This document shows positions 28,402-36,403 of a DNA stretch of 64,000 bases, one piece after another. The notes beneath the pieces are model-generated. The model was not told where the DNA came from. It saw nothing but the letters and a program-made list of their open reading frames with translations, and did no database searches. Numbering within the stretch: position 1 is the stretch's first letter; each line of letters begins with the position of its first letter. A program made the position numbers and the translations under genes. The DNA is taken from assembly GCF_040499845.1 (NCBI RefSeq), contig NZ_CP159342.1:62001-126000 (forward strand). Reading direction: 5' to 3'. This DNA is from Micromonospora sp. CCTCC AA 2012012. GTDB lineage: Bacteria > Actinomycetota > Actinomycetes > Mycobacteriales > Micromonosporaceae.

Positions 28402-29813
28402 CGGTGTTCCAGGGTGACGGTGCGGTCGGCGAGGGCGGCGACGAAGTCGGGGTCGTGGGTGACCGCGACGACGCCGTGCCCGGCGTCGCGCAGTTCGGCG
28501 AAGAGGTCGACCAGTTCGCGCCAGGTCCGCCGGTCCTGTCCGAAGGTCGGTTCGTCGCAGATCAGCAGGCGCGGCGCGGTGGCCAGGGCGGTCGCCACGC
28601 TCAGCCGCCGCGCCTCGCCGCCGGAGAGGGTGTACGGGTTCGCCCCGGCCAGCTTCGCCAGCCGGAGCCGCTCCAGCAGGGCGTCCACAGTGGTCCTGAC
28701 CGTCGTTTCGGGTCGGCCGGTCCGGCGGGGACCGAGGGCCAGCTCGTCGAAGACGGTACCGGTGACGAACTGGTGTTCCGGGTCCTGGAAGACCGAGCCG
28801 ATCCGCCGGGCCAGCGCGGGTGCCCGCCAGCGGTGCGGGGGAGTGCGGGCGTCCCGGCCGGCGAGGGTGGGGGTGGCGGTGGCCGTACCGGTGCCGGGGC
28901 GGAGCAGGCCGCCCAGGAGCAGCGCGAGGGTGGACTTGCCGGCGCCGTTCGGGCCGAGCACGGCGAGCGCCTCGCCGGCGCGTACGGAAAGGTCGGTCTC
29001 GGCCAGCCGGGGTGGCAGGCCGAGCCGCTCGGCGGTGATCAGCGGCTCCCCGGCCGGCGCGGTCGCGTGCCGGGGCGGCACGGTCCGGCCCGGCACCCAG
29101 ACCCCTTCGGCGGCGAGCGCGTCGCCGTGTGCGGCGAAGACGGCGGCCGGCGGCCCGTCGGCCCGGACCCCGCCACCGGGCTCCAGGACGATCACCCGGT
29201 CCACCAGCGGCAACGCCTCGGCGACCCGGTGCTCCACCAGGATCAGCGTGGTGTCGGCGTCGACGGCGTCCGCGACGGCCCGCCGGATCAGCGTCGCGCC
29301 GGCCGGGTCGAGGTTGGCGGTCGGCTCGTCGAGCAGCAGCAGCGTCGGCCGCAGCGCCAGTGCCCCGGCGAGGGCGAGCCGCTGCTGTTCCCCGCCGGAG
29401 AGGGCGGCGGTGGGCCGGTCCCGGTGGTACGGGAAGCCGACCCGGTGCAGCGCCTCGTCCACCCGGGGCCAGATCTCCCCGGCCGGTACGCCCCGGTTCT
29501 CCAGCCCGAACGCGACGTCGTCGCCGCTGCGGGCCATCACCAGTTGGCTCTCCGGGTCCTGGAAGACGATGCCGACCTGTTCGCGGGCCTTGCGTGGGTC
29601 GAGCCCGTCGATCTCGACGGTGCCCTCCTGCGCACCGGAGTCCTCCGGCAGCAGCCCGGCGAGGGCGGCCAGCAGCGTGCTCTTACCCGCCCCCGACGCC
29701 CCCAGCAGCAGCACCCGCTCCCCGCGCTCCACGCGCAGGTCGACCCCCCGCAGCGCCCAGGCCCGCCGCCCCGCGTGCCGCCACCCGAACCCCCGCACCA
29801 CCACCGCGCTCAC
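28398..29813 (-). CDS. Double ATP-binding protein of the ECF thiamine transporter (YkoD-like)
   Basis: 471-residue fusion of two ABC ATPase domains, the EcfA and EcfA' subunits in one chain. First domain: Walker A GASGAGKST at 38-46, signature LSGGEQQR, Walker B LLLLDEPTANLD. Second domain: Walker A GPNGAGKST, signature LSGGEARR, Walker B LLICDEPTFGQD; both have Q-loop FQDPE. GTG start at 29813. The fused form with YkoE and YkoC neighbours is the Bacillus ykoEDC arrangement. The C-terminal codons lie in the 59-bp repeat. Confidence 0.93.
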   Translation of the reverse strand: MSAVVVRGFGWRHAGRRAWALRGVDLRVERGERVLLLGASGAGKSTLLAALAGLLPEDSGAQEGTVEIDGLDPRKAREQVGIVFQDPESQLVMARSGDDVAFGLENRGVPAGEIWPRVDEALHRVGFPYHRDRPTAALSGGEQQRLALAGALALRPTLLLLDEPTANLDPAGATLIRRAVADAVDADTTLILVEHRVAEALPLVDRVIVLEPGGGVRADGPPAAVFAAHGDALAAEGVWVPGRTVPPRHATAPAGEPLITAERLGLPPRLAETDLSVRAGEALAVLGPNGAGKSTLALLLGGLLRPGTGTATATPTLAGRDARTPPHRWRAPALARRIGSVFQDPEHQFVTGTVFDELALGPRRTGRPETTVRTTVDALLERLRLAKLAGANPYTLSGGEARRLSVATALATAPRLLICDEPTFGQDRRTWRELVDLFAELRDAGHGVVAVTHDPDFVAALADRTVTLEHR

Positions 29814-29838
29814 CGCGCACCTCCCGCCTCAGCCTCGG

Positions 29839-29894
29839 TGATCAAGAGGTTTGCGTCAGGAGAACCCGCTCAGCTGACGCAAACCTCTTGATCA
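29839..29894. repeat. Perfect 20-bp inverted repeat between ykoE and the ATPase gene
   Basis: Arms TGATCAAGAGGTTTGCGTCA (29839-29858) and its exact complement (29875-29894) enclose a 16-nt loop. It lies inside an otherwise continuous operon. The base composition is far less GC-rich than its surroundings. It could attenuate transcription, serve as an RNA-stability hairpin, or be a copy of a dispersed palindrome. Confidence 0.85.
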
Positions 29895-29910
29895 ACTCAG
29901 GGTGTGGGGG

Positions 29911-30501
29911 TCAGACCAGGGTGCGGTCGCGGGCGGCGGGGAAGCGGTCGAGGGCGCCGGTGCGGGCCAGGGCGTTGGCCAGGAGCCAGGAGCCGGCGCC
30001 GGCGATGATCGTGGCGCTGACGATCGTCAGGAGGGCGTAGGGGATGCGGTAGCTGGTCAGGTCGTAGCCGCCGTTCCAGACGAAGAAGTCGAAGAGCGCG
30101 GCGCTCAGGCCGGTCAGCGCGCCGGCGAGCAGCGCGGTGGGCAGCCGGAACGACCGGTAGCGGAAGGCGGCGAAGGCCAGCTCGGCGCCGAGGCCCTGGA
30201 CGATGCCCTGCGGGATGACGGTGCCCGCCCACTGGCTGCCCAGCAGTGCGGAGACGACCGCCGCGACGGTCTCGCAGTACAGCGCCGCACCGGGCTTGCG
30301 GATGATCAGGCCGCCCAGCACGGCCGGCATCAGCCACACGCCGTAAAGCAGGGTCTGCGCGGGCGGGAAGAAGGTGAAGGCGCCCTCGGTGGCGCTCCAG
30401 ACCAGGCCCCAGGCCCAGAAGATGACGCCGAAGGCGACCGCGATCACCGAGGCGACCACGATGTCGATGGTGCGCCAGCGGTTGCTGTCCGTGTGGTTCA
30501 T
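29911..30501 (-). CDS. ykoE: ECF transporter S component YkoE (thiamine/HMP-specific)
   Basis: 196-residue membrane protein with about five to six spans: IDIVVASVIAVAFGVIFWAWGLVW, TLLYGVWLMPAVLGGLIIRKPGAALYCETVAAVVSALLGSQWAG and following. This is the substrate-binding subunit of a thiamine-type ECF importer. WSATEGAF, the GLGAELAFAAFRY loop and FVWNGGYDL are typical of YkoE. ATG 30501 is preceded by GGGAG; an upstream extension to 30561 runs into the riboswitch leader and is rejected. The TPP riboswitch ~90 nt upstream makes the thiamine assignment strong. Confidence 0.92.
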   Translation of the reverse strand: MNHTDSNRWRTIDIVVASVIAVAFGVIFWAWGLVWSATEGAFTFFPPAQTLLYGVWLMPAVLGGLIIRKPGAALYCETVAAVVSALLGSQWAGTVIPQGIVQGLGAELAFAAFRYRSFRLPTALLAGALTGLSAALFDFFVWNGGYDLTSYRIPYALLTIVSATIIAGAGSWLLANALARTGALDRFPAARDRTLV

Positions 30502-30543
30502 GAATGCTCCCAGTTCACTGGAACGAACCAGGAGAAGACGCAC

Positions 30544-30577
30544 GCCGCGCCCGGTTGTCACCGGACCACGGCGCGGC
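30544..30577 (-). promoter_or_regulatory. Hairpin in the riboswitch expression platform
   Basis: GCCGCGCC (30544-30551) and GGCGCGGC (30570-30577) can form a GC-rich stem between the TPP aptamer and the ykoE ribosome-binding site. It is a candidate terminator or sequestering stem. Confidence 0.45.
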
Positions 30578-30590
30578 TGGAGGTCGACCG

Positions 30591-30676
<86 letters not shown>

Positions 30677-30743
30677 ATATGAAGTTGTCTCGGCTGACGC
30701 TAGCACCGACCTGCGTCGACGGCCCAGCAGGGCGGTCGGTGGG

Positions 30744-30749
30744 TAGGGT
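30744..30749 (+). promoter_or_regulatory. -10 box of a leaderless transcript (hydrolase operon)
   Basis: TAGGGT ends 7 nt before ATG 30757. Confidence 0.5.
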
Positions 30750-30756
30750 GGCGATC

Positions 30757-31581
30757 ATGCGGGTCGAGGCGCGGGGTCTGACGTTCGAGGTGCACACCGG
30801 CGGCCCGCAGGACGGCACACCCGTCCTGCTGCTGCACGGCTTCCCCCAGCACAGCGGGGAGTGGGACGACGTGGTGCCCGCGCTGCACGCCGCCGGGCTG
30901 CGCACGTACGCGCTGGACCAGCGGGGCTACTCGCCGGAGGCGCGGCCGACGGACGTCGGGGCGTACCGGATCCCGGAGCTGGTGGACGACGCGGCGGAAG
31001 TGCTCGACGCGCTCGGCGTCGCGCCGGCGCACGTGGTCGGGCACGACTGGGGCGCGGTCGTGGCGTGGGGGCTCGCCGGGGCGCGGCCGGAGCTGGTCCG
31101 CAGCCTCACCGCGGTCTCGGTGCCGCACCCGACGGCGATGGCGGACGCGCTGGCCACCGACTTCGGGCAGCGGGCCCGGTCGACCTACATGGCGCTGTTC
31201 CGCAGACGTCACCTCGCGGAGCGGGTGCTGCTCGCGTTCGACGCGGCCGTGCTGCGCCGGATGCTCTCCGACGTGGGCGACGCGGCCCGGGTGGCCCGCT
31301 ACGCCGACCCGCTGCGGCAGCCGGGCGCGTTGACCGCCGCGTTGAACTGGTACCGGGCGATGTCCGGAGCGGACATGAAGGCCATCCCCCCGGTGCAGGT
31401 GCCGACCACCTTCGTCTGGAGCGACCGGGACGTCGCCATCGGCCGCACCGCCGCGCAGGCGTGCGCCCGGCACGTGACCGGCGACTTCCGCTTCGTCGTG
31501 CTCCCCTGCGTCAGCCACTGGATCCCCGACACGGCCCCCGGCCCGCTGGCCGAGGCGATCCTCGCCCGGGCCGCCGGGTGA
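30757..31581 (+). CDS. Alpha/beta hydrolase, epoxide hydrolase-like
   Basis: 274-residue alpha/beta hydrolase. LLLHGFPQHSGEW gives the oxyanion loop (HGFP), GHDWGAVVAW near residue 95 carries the nucleophile Asp as in epoxide hydrolases and haloalkane dehalogenases, and VSHWIPDTAP carries the catalytic His. The substrate is unknown. First gene of a tight three-gene operon: its stop overlaps the GTG of the acetyltransferase gene. ATG 30757 is supported by the -10 box. Confidence 0.9.
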   Translation: MRVEARGLTFEVHTGGPQDGTPVLLLHGFPQHSGEWDDVVPALHAAGLRTYALDQRGYSPEARPTDVGAYRIPELVDDAAEVLDALGVAPAHVVGHDWGAVVAWGLAGARPELVRSLTAVSVPHPTAMADALATDFGQRARSTYMALFRRRHLAERVLLAFDAAVLRRMLSDVGDAARVARYADPLRQPGALTAALNWYRAMSGADMKAIPPVQVPTTFVWSDRDVAIGRTAAQACARHVTGDFRFVVLPCVSHWIPDTAPGPLAEAILARAAG

Positions 31582-32390
31582 CCGCGGCGTCCGCGCCGGC
31601 CCGGCCGCACACCCGCGCGTCGCTCGCCGCCCAGCTCCACGACCTCGGCGTACGCCCCGGCGGGGTGCTCCTCGTGCACGCGGGGCTGCGCCGCCTCGGG
31701 TTCATCTGCGGCGGTCCCGAGGCGGTGGTGGGCGCGCTGCGTGACGTGCTCGGGCCGGAGGGCACCCTCGTCGTGCCCACCCACACGCCGGAGAACAGTG
31801 ACCCGGCCGGCTGGGTCAACCCGCCGGTGCCGGCGGACTGGTGGCCGGTGATCCGGGCGGAGCTGCCGGGCTTCGACCCGGCGCTGACCCCGAGCCGGTT
31901 CATGGGGGCGCTGGCCGAGCAGGTCCGTACCTGGCCCGGCGCGCTGCGCAGCGACCACCCGCAGGTCTCCTTCGCCGCAGCCGGCCCGGCCGCCGCCCGG
32001 ATCGTCGCCGACCACTCCCGGGCCGACATGCTCGGTGAGCGCTCGCCGCTGGCCCGGCTGCACGACCTCGACGCCGACGTGCTGCTGCTCGGCGTCGACC
32101 ACGGATCGAACACCTCGCTGCACCTGGCCGAGTACCGCCGGCCCGGAGCGCCGAGGACGCGGCTGGCGGCCGCCGTGCGGACCGGCGACGGCGGCCGCGA
32201 GTGGGTGTGGTGGGACGACGTGGACCTGGACGAGAGCGACTTCGGGCAGCTGGGCCGTGACCTGGAGGAGACCGGGGCGGTCCGGGTGGGGCCGGTCGGT
32301 GACGGGACGGGCCGGTTGATGAACCAGCGCGCGGCGGTCGGCTTCGCGGTGGAGTGGCTGGCCCGGACCCGACGGACGGAGGAAGCATGA
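31578..32390 (+). CDS. AAC(3) family N-acetyltransferase
   Basis: 270-residue protein of the antibiotic N-acetyltransferase (AAC(3)/YokD) family. LLVHAGLRRLGFICGGPEAVVGALRDVLGPEGTLV, PTHTPENSDPAGW, SDHPQVSFAAAGP and LLGVDHGSNTSLHLAEY are the family blocks. Members acetylate aminoglycosides at N3 or, as in some chromosomal relatives, unknown amines; antibiotic resistance is not shown here. GTG 31578 overlaps the hydrolase stop; its own stop overlaps the SIS gene (ATGA). Confidence 0.9.
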   Translation: MTAASAPARPHTRASLAAQLHDLGVRPGGVLLVHAGLRRLGFICGGPEAVVGALRDVLGPEGTLVVPTHTPENSDPAGWVNPPVPADWWPVIRAELPGFDPALTPSRFMGALAEQVRTWPGALRSDHPQVSFAAAGPAAARIVADHSRADMLGERSPLARLHDLDADVLLLGVDHGSNTSLHLAEYRRPGAPRTRLAAAVRTGDGGREWVWWDDVDLDESDFGQLGRDLEETGAVRVGPVGDGTGRLMNQRAAVGFAVEWLARTRRTEEA

Positions 32391-33136
32391 CGGTGAGCGC
32401 CGAGGCGTACCTGGCGACGGTGACCGCGACGATGGCCCGGGTGGCCGCCGGGCAGCGGGAGGCGGTCGGTCGGGCCGCCGACCTGATCGCCGAGGCGTTG
32501 CGGGCGGACGGGGTGATCCACGCGTTCGGCACCGGGCACTCCGAGGCGCTCGCGATGGAGATCGCCGGTCGGGCCGGTGGGTTGGTGCCCACCAACCGGA
32601 TCGCGCTGCGCGACCTGGTGCTGCACGGCGGCGAGCCGGCGAGCATCCTCGGGCCGCACCTGGAGCGCGACCCGGCGGTGGCGCACCGGCTCTACGAGTT
32701 GGCCCCGGTCAGCCCGCGGGACATCTTCGTGCTCGCCTCCAACTCCGGCGTCAACGGGGCGATGGTGGAGTTCGCGGCGCTGGTGAAGCAGTGGGGGCAC
32801 GCCCTGGTGGCGATCACCTCGGCCGCGCACTCCGGCCGGATGACGTCCCGCCACCCGTCGGGGCGCAAGCTCGCCGACTTCGCCGACGTGGTGCTCGACA
32901 ACGGCGCCCCGTACGGCGACGCGACCCTGCCACTGCCCGACGGCGGCGCGGTCGGCGCGGTCTCCTCGATCACCGCCGCCCTGCTGGCCCAGCAGGTCGT
33001 GGCGGAGGTGTGCGCCCGGCTGCTGGCGGCGGGGGAGCGGCCGCCGGTCTATCTGTCCGCCAACATCACCGGCGGCGACGAGCACAACGCCGAGTTGGAG
33101 GCCCGGTACGCCGGCCGGATCCGCCGGGGTTCCTGA
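32387..33136 (+). CDS. SIS domain protein, UPF0309 family
   Basis: 249-residue sugar isomerase-fold protein. IHAFGTGHSEALAMEIAGRAGGLVPTNRIALRDL (in parts), LASNSGVNGAMVEFA, HPSGRKLADFADVVLDN and YLSANITGGDEHN match the UPF0309 group. The fold binds phosphosugars, usually aminosugar phosphates, as an isomerase or sensor. ATG 32387 overlaps the acetyltransferase stop by four bases, so an acyl-/aminosugar theme for the operon is possible but unproven. Confidence 0.9.
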   Translation: MTVSAEAYLATVTATMARVAAGQREAVGRAADLIAEALRADGVIHAFGTGHSEALAMEIAGRAGGLVPTNRIALRDLVLHGGEPASILGPHLERDPAVAHRLYELAPVSPRDIFVLASNSGVNGAMVEFAALVKQWGHALVAITSAAHSGRMTSRHPSGRKLADFADVVLDNGAPYGDATLPLPDGGAVGAVSSITAALLAQQVVAEVCARLLAAGERPPVYLSANITGGDEHNAELEARYAGRIRRGS

Positions 33137-33234
33137 GGTCGGGTCGCGTTTCGCCGCGCTCGCGCCCGGGCACTGGCGTTGCTGCCGACGGGGTGCTCCC
33201 CGCCGGCAGTAGCGTCTTCCGTGGAGGTAGCCGA

Positions 33235-33738
33235 GTGTCCAAGGAAACCGAGAAGCAGCGCTGGCAGCGCAACTTCGCCGACCTGCTGCAGGAGCTGCGG
33301 GTGGCGCAGACGGGTGTGCAGATCCTCTTCGCCTTCCTGCTGACCCTGCCCTTCAGCAACGGTTTCACCCGGACCAGTGGCTTCCAGAAGGACGTCTACA
33401 TCGTCGCGTTGCTCTCCGCCGCCGCGTCCGCCGCGATGATCATCTCGCCGGTCGCCTTCCACCGGGCGCTGTTCCGGCAGGGCCGCAAGCCGGAGCTGGT
33501 CCGGTTCGCCCACCGGATGGCCAGCGGCGGCTTGGCCTTCATGCTGATCTCGATGGTCAGCGCGGTGCTGCTGGTCACCGACTTCGTGCTGCACCGCTCG
33601 ACCGCCCTGATCCTCAGCGCGGTCACCGCGCTCTGGTTCCTCACCTTCTGGATGTTCCTGCCGTTCGTCCGGCGCGGCTGGGGCGACGACGACATCGACG
33701 ACGATGACGACGACCCGCAGGTGCTCTCCGGCGACTGA
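33235..33738 (+). CDS. DUF6328 family membrane protein
   Basis: 167-residue protein with four hydrophobic spans: VQILFAFLLTLPFSNGF, VYIVALLSAAASAAMIISPVAFH, MASGGLAFMLISMVSAVLLVTDFVL and ALILSAVTALWFLTFWMFLPF. The tail is acidic (DDDIDDDDDDPQ). GTG 33235 follows GGAGGTAGCCGA. The opening WQRNFADLLQELRVAQTGVQ is typical of this actinobacterial family, whose function is unknown. A hairpin follows. Confidence 0.85.
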   Translation: MSKETEKQRWQRNFADLLQELRVAQTGVQILFAFLLTLPFSNGFTRTSGFQKDVYIVALLSAAASAAMIISPVAFHRALFRQGRKPELVRFAHRMASGGLAFMLISMVSAVLLVTDFVLHRSTALILSAVTALWFLTFWMFLPFVRRGWGDDDIDDDDDDPQVLSGD

Positions 33739-33783
33739 CCCTCGCGACGAACGGGCCGGCCCGCCAAATCGGACGTGCAGCGG

Positions 33784-33816
33784 ACGCTACCCCTGGGTAA
33801 CACCCGGGGGTAGCGT
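33784..33816 (+). terminator. Hairpin terminator after the DUF6328 gene
   Basis: ACGCTACCCC (33784-33793) pairs perfectly with GGGGTAGCGT (33807-33816); CGTTTTCG follows, a short T-tract unusual for this DNA. Confidence 0.65.
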
Positions 33817-33868
33817 CGTTTTCGTCGAGCACGTCGACGCAGCCGGACCGAGGTTCGAGGAGGCAGCC

Positions 33869-35944
33869 GTGACCACGACACAGAACAGCCGACCGGACGG
33901 ACCGCAGGGCGCCGGTGGCCCCACCGGCCGGACGATGCCGAGGGACGACCCGGACCGCGGGCCGACGGACGAGGCGGTCGCGACCGCTGCCGCGATCGAC
34001 GATGCGGGCGGTGCCGCGCCGCTGCCCGCCGAGGCCGGTCAGGTCTCCGAGAAGGAGGCGCGGCAGGTCGCCGAGGCGGCCCGCGAGTCCGTCTGGGACC
34101 GGCCCAGCTTCGGCAAGGAACTCTTCCTCGGCCGGTTCCGGCTCGACCTGATCGACCCGTGGCCCCGCACCGACCCGGGTGGCGCGGCGCGCGCCGAGGA
34201 GTTCCTCGCCGAATTTGGGGCGTACCTGGACGCCGAGGTGGACGGCGCGGCGATCGAGCGAGACGCGGCCATCCCGGACGAGGTGTTCCGGGGACTGGCC
34301 CGCCGGGGCGCCTTCGGCATGAAGATCGACCGGAAGTACGGCGGGTTGGGGCTGAGCAACCTGCACTACTGCCGGGCCCTGATGCGGGCCGGTTCGGTGA
34401 GCCCGGCGATCGGCGCGCTGCTCTCGGCGCACCAGTCGATCGGCGTGCCACAGCCGCTGAAGATGTTCGGCACCCCGGAGCAGAAGCAGCAGTTCCTGCC
34501 CCGGCTCGCCGCCGGTGAGGTCTCCGCCTTCCTGCTCACCGAGCCGGACGTCGGCTCCGACCCGGCCCGGCTGGCGACCACCGCCGAACCGACCTCCGAC
34601 GGCACCGGCTACCGGCTCAACGGGGTGAAGCTCTGGGCCACCAACGGCACCGTCGCCACCCTGCTGGTGGTGATGGCCCGGGTGCCCGCCGCCGAGGGCC
34701 GGCGCGGCGGGATCACCGCCTTCGTGGTCGAGGGCGACAGCGAGGGCATCACCGTCGAGCGGCGGAACTCCTTCATCGGCCTGCGCGGTCTGGAGAACAG
34801 CCTGACCCGCTTCCACGACGTCTTCGTGCCGAAGGAGAACGTCATCGGCGGCGAGGGCAAGGGCCTGAAGATCGCACTGACCACGTTGAACACCGGGCGG
34901 CTCTCGCTGCCGGCGATGTGCGTCGGGGCGGGCAAGTGGGCGCTGAACGTGGCCCGGGAGTGGGCCGCCGACCGGGTCCAGTGGGGTCGGCCGGTCGGTG
35001 AGCACGAGGCGGTGGCCAAGAAACTGGCCTTCATGGCGGCCACCACGTACGGCATGGAGTCCATGCTGGACCTGTGCTGTCTGCTCGCCGACGACGACCG
35101 CAACGACATCCGGATCGAGGCGGCGCTGGTGAAGCTCTACGCCAGCGAGATGGCCTGGAAGATCGCCGACGAGCTGGTCCAGATCCGTGGCGGACGCGGC
35201 TACGAGACGGCCGACTCGCTGGCCGCCCGGGGTGAGCGTCCGGCCGCCGTCGAGCAGCTCCTGCGGGACCTGCGGATCAACCGGATCTTCGAGGGCTCCA
35301 CCGAGATCATGCACCTGCTGATCGCCCGTGAGGCGGTCGACGCCCACCTCTCGGTGGCCGGCGACATCATCGACCCGGACGCCGGCCTCGGCCGCAAGGC
35401 GAAGGCGGGCGCGAAGGCCGGCGCCTTCTACGCGAAGTGGCTGCCCACCCTCGCCGTCGGCAAGGGCCAGGCGCCCGGCGCGTACGCCGACTTCGGCCCG
35501 CTCGCCGGTCACCTGCGGCACGTCGAGCGGACCAGCCGCAAGCTGGCCCGGTCCACCTTCTACGCGATGTCCCGCTGGCAGGGGAAGATGGAGCGCAAGC
35601 AGGCGTTCCTGGGCCGGGTGGTGGACATCGGCGCGGAGCTGTTCGCGATGTCCGCGGTCTGCGTCCGGGCCACCGCCGAGCGGGCCGAGCACCCGGAGAA
35701 CGTCGAGCTGGCCGACCTGTTCTGCCGGCAGGCCCGGCTGCGGATCGACGAGCTGTTCACCGGCCTCTGGTCGAACACCGACGACCTCGACGTGACGGCG
35801 GCGAAGCGCATCCTCGCCGGCCGGTACGCCTCATTGGAGGAGGGGATCGCCACCCCGCCGGCCGACGCCCCCTGGGTGGCCCGCTGGACCCCCGGCCCGT
35901 CCACCGCCGAGGACGTCCGCCGCCGCATCCCGCCCGTGGGGTGA
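33869..35944 (+). CDS. Acyl-CoA dehydrogenase
   Basis: 691-residue flavoprotein of fatty acid beta-oxidation type, longer than the usual ~380-600. The first ~70 residues are disordered (TTTQNSRPDGPQGAGG). The FAD domain follows, with the N-terminal helical part (YGGLGLSNLHYCRALMRAGSVS), the FAD-binding FLLTEPDVGSDPARL, the middle beta domain, and IRGGRGYET near 455 with the likely catalytic Glu; IFEGSTEIMHLLIAREAV is the C-terminal flavin-contact motif. A C-terminal extension of ~180 helical residues resembles long bacterial FadE types. Chain-length specificity is not deducible. GTG 33869 follows GAGGAGG. Confidence 0.92.
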   Translation: MTTTQNSRPDGPQGAGGPTGRTMPRDDPDRGPTDEAVATAAAIDDAGGAAPLPAEAGQVSEKEARQVAEAARESVWDRPSFGKELFLGRFRLDLIDPWPRTDPGGAARAEEFLAEFGAYLDAEVDGAAIERDAAIPDEVFRGLARRGAFGMKIDRKYGGLGLSNLHYCRALMRAGSVSPAIGALLSAHQSIGVPQPLKMFGTPEQKQQFLPRLAAGEVSAFLLTEPDVGSDPARLATTAEPTSDGTGYRLNGVKLWATNGTVATLLVVMARVPAAEGRRGGITAFVVEGDSEGITVERRNSFIGLRGLENSLTRFHDVFVPKENVIGGEGKGLKIALTTLNTGRLSLPAMCVGAGKWALNVAREWAADRVQWGRPVGEHEAVAKKLAFMAATTYGMESMLDLCCLLADDDRNDIRIEAALVKLYASEMAWKIADELVQIRGGRGYETADSLAARGERPAAVEQLLRDLRINRIFEGSTEIMHLLIAREAVDAHLSVAGDIIDPDAGLGRKAKAGAKAGAFYAKWLPTLAVGKGQAPGAYADFGPLAGHLRHVERTSRKLARSTFYAMSRWQGKMERKQAFLGRVVDIGAELFAMSAVCVRATAERAEHPENVELADLFCRQARLRIDELFTGLWSNTDDLDVTAAKRILAGRYASLEEGIATPPADAPWVARWTPGPSTAEDVRRRIPPVG

Positions 35945-36060
35945 GCCGGCGCGGCGGCACAGCATCGGTCAGCGGGCTGGCCGGGTCGAGCCGGGCCGAC
36001 CCCCCGAGGAGGCACGGGTGGGGCGGTGAGCGACGCGCCGTCCGGCAGCGGTCACCACGG

Positions 36061-36110
36061 CGAGCGATATGACGGAGAGGCATATTCATGTCTCTCCGTC
36101 ATATCGCTCG
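36061..36110. repeat. Perfect 19-bp inverted repeat
   Basis: CGAGCGATATGACGGAGAG (36061-36079) and its exact complement (36092-36110) enclose a 12-nt AT-rich loop. It lies 117 bp after the acyl-CoA dehydrogenase stop, between convergent genes. It could terminate transcription in both directions; its low GC content makes it stand out. Confidence 0.85.
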
Positions 36111-36126
36111 TGGGCGAACATGCTCC

Positions 36127-36224
36127 GGGAGCCGGGAGCCGGGAGCCGGGAGCCGGGAGCCGGGAGCCGGGAGCCGGGAGCCGGGAGCCGGGAGCCGGGA
36201 GCCGGGAGCCGGGAGCCGGGAGCC
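36127..36224. repeat. Heptamer array GGGAGCC, 14 copies
   Basis: Fourteen perfect tandem copies of GGGAGCC (98 bp), ending 5 bp before the stop codon of the small membrane protein gene on the minus strand. It is a simple-sequence repeat prone to slippage; it is not inside a gene. Confidence 0.95.
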
Positions 36225-36229
36225 GGCGC

Positions 36230-36397
36230 TCAGCGGGCGACGGCCCAGGCGATCACGGCGGCCAGGATGAGGCCGTTCAGCCCGGCCAGCACCAGGTACG
36301 CCGCCGGCGGGATCTTGCGACCCTTGCGGACGAAGCTCACCAGGACACCCGCGTAGACCAGCAGCAGCACGGCGACGACGATCAGGAAGTAGAGCAC
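36230..36397 (-). CDS. 55-residue two-span membrane protein
   Basis: Short gene on the minus strand starting at GTG 36397. The protein opens VLYFLIVVAVLLLVYAGVLV, a membrane span, then a basic turn SFVRKGRKIPPA, then a second span (YLVLAGLNGLILAAVIAWAVA), giving a hairpin with its basic loop probably inside. TAGGGT 6 nt before the GTG indicates leaderless expression. Composition, spans and promoter support a true gene that is easy to miss because of its length. The function is unknown. Confidence 0.75.
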   Translation of the reverse strand: MLYFLIVVAVLLLVYAGVLVSFVRKGRKIPPAAYLVLAGLNGLILAAVIAWAVAR

Positions 36398-36403
36398 CCG
36401 GAC

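Larger units (their letters stand above)
28236..28427 (-). repeat. 59-bp tandem repeat, three units, in the thiamine operon
   Basis: Four copies of the 15-mer GGTGACGGTGCGGTC start at 28236, 28295, 28354 and 28413, exactly 59 bp apart, with the intervening 44 bp identical except for one base per unit. The first copy lies at the start of micro-ORF 3's tail and the last within the 3' end of the ATPase gene, so the array is a duplicated gene junction. Being 59 bp, not a multiple of three, each unit resets the frame, which creates the coupled micro-ORFs. Confidence 0.95.

Noticed and set aside
28236..28427. Possible CRISPR-like array
   Set aside because: Units are contiguous 59-bp repeats without unique spacers, and they carry gene-junction sequence.
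29839..29894. Terminal inverted repeats of an insertion sequence
   Set aside because: Only 16 bp separate the arms and there is no transposase; it is a hairpin.
31578..32390. Acquired aminoglycoside resistance gene on a mobile element
   Set aside because: The gene is embedded in a tightly overlapping chromosomal operon with host-like composition and no integrase, IS or attachment site nearby.
36061..36110. Terminal inverted repeats of an insertion sequence
   Set aside because: Only 12 bp lie between the arms, with no transposase and no duplicated target site.
36127..36224. Repeat protein of REPGAGS type
   Set aside because: Arises from the GGGAGCC simple repeat read in several frames; no start signal, no conserved flank.
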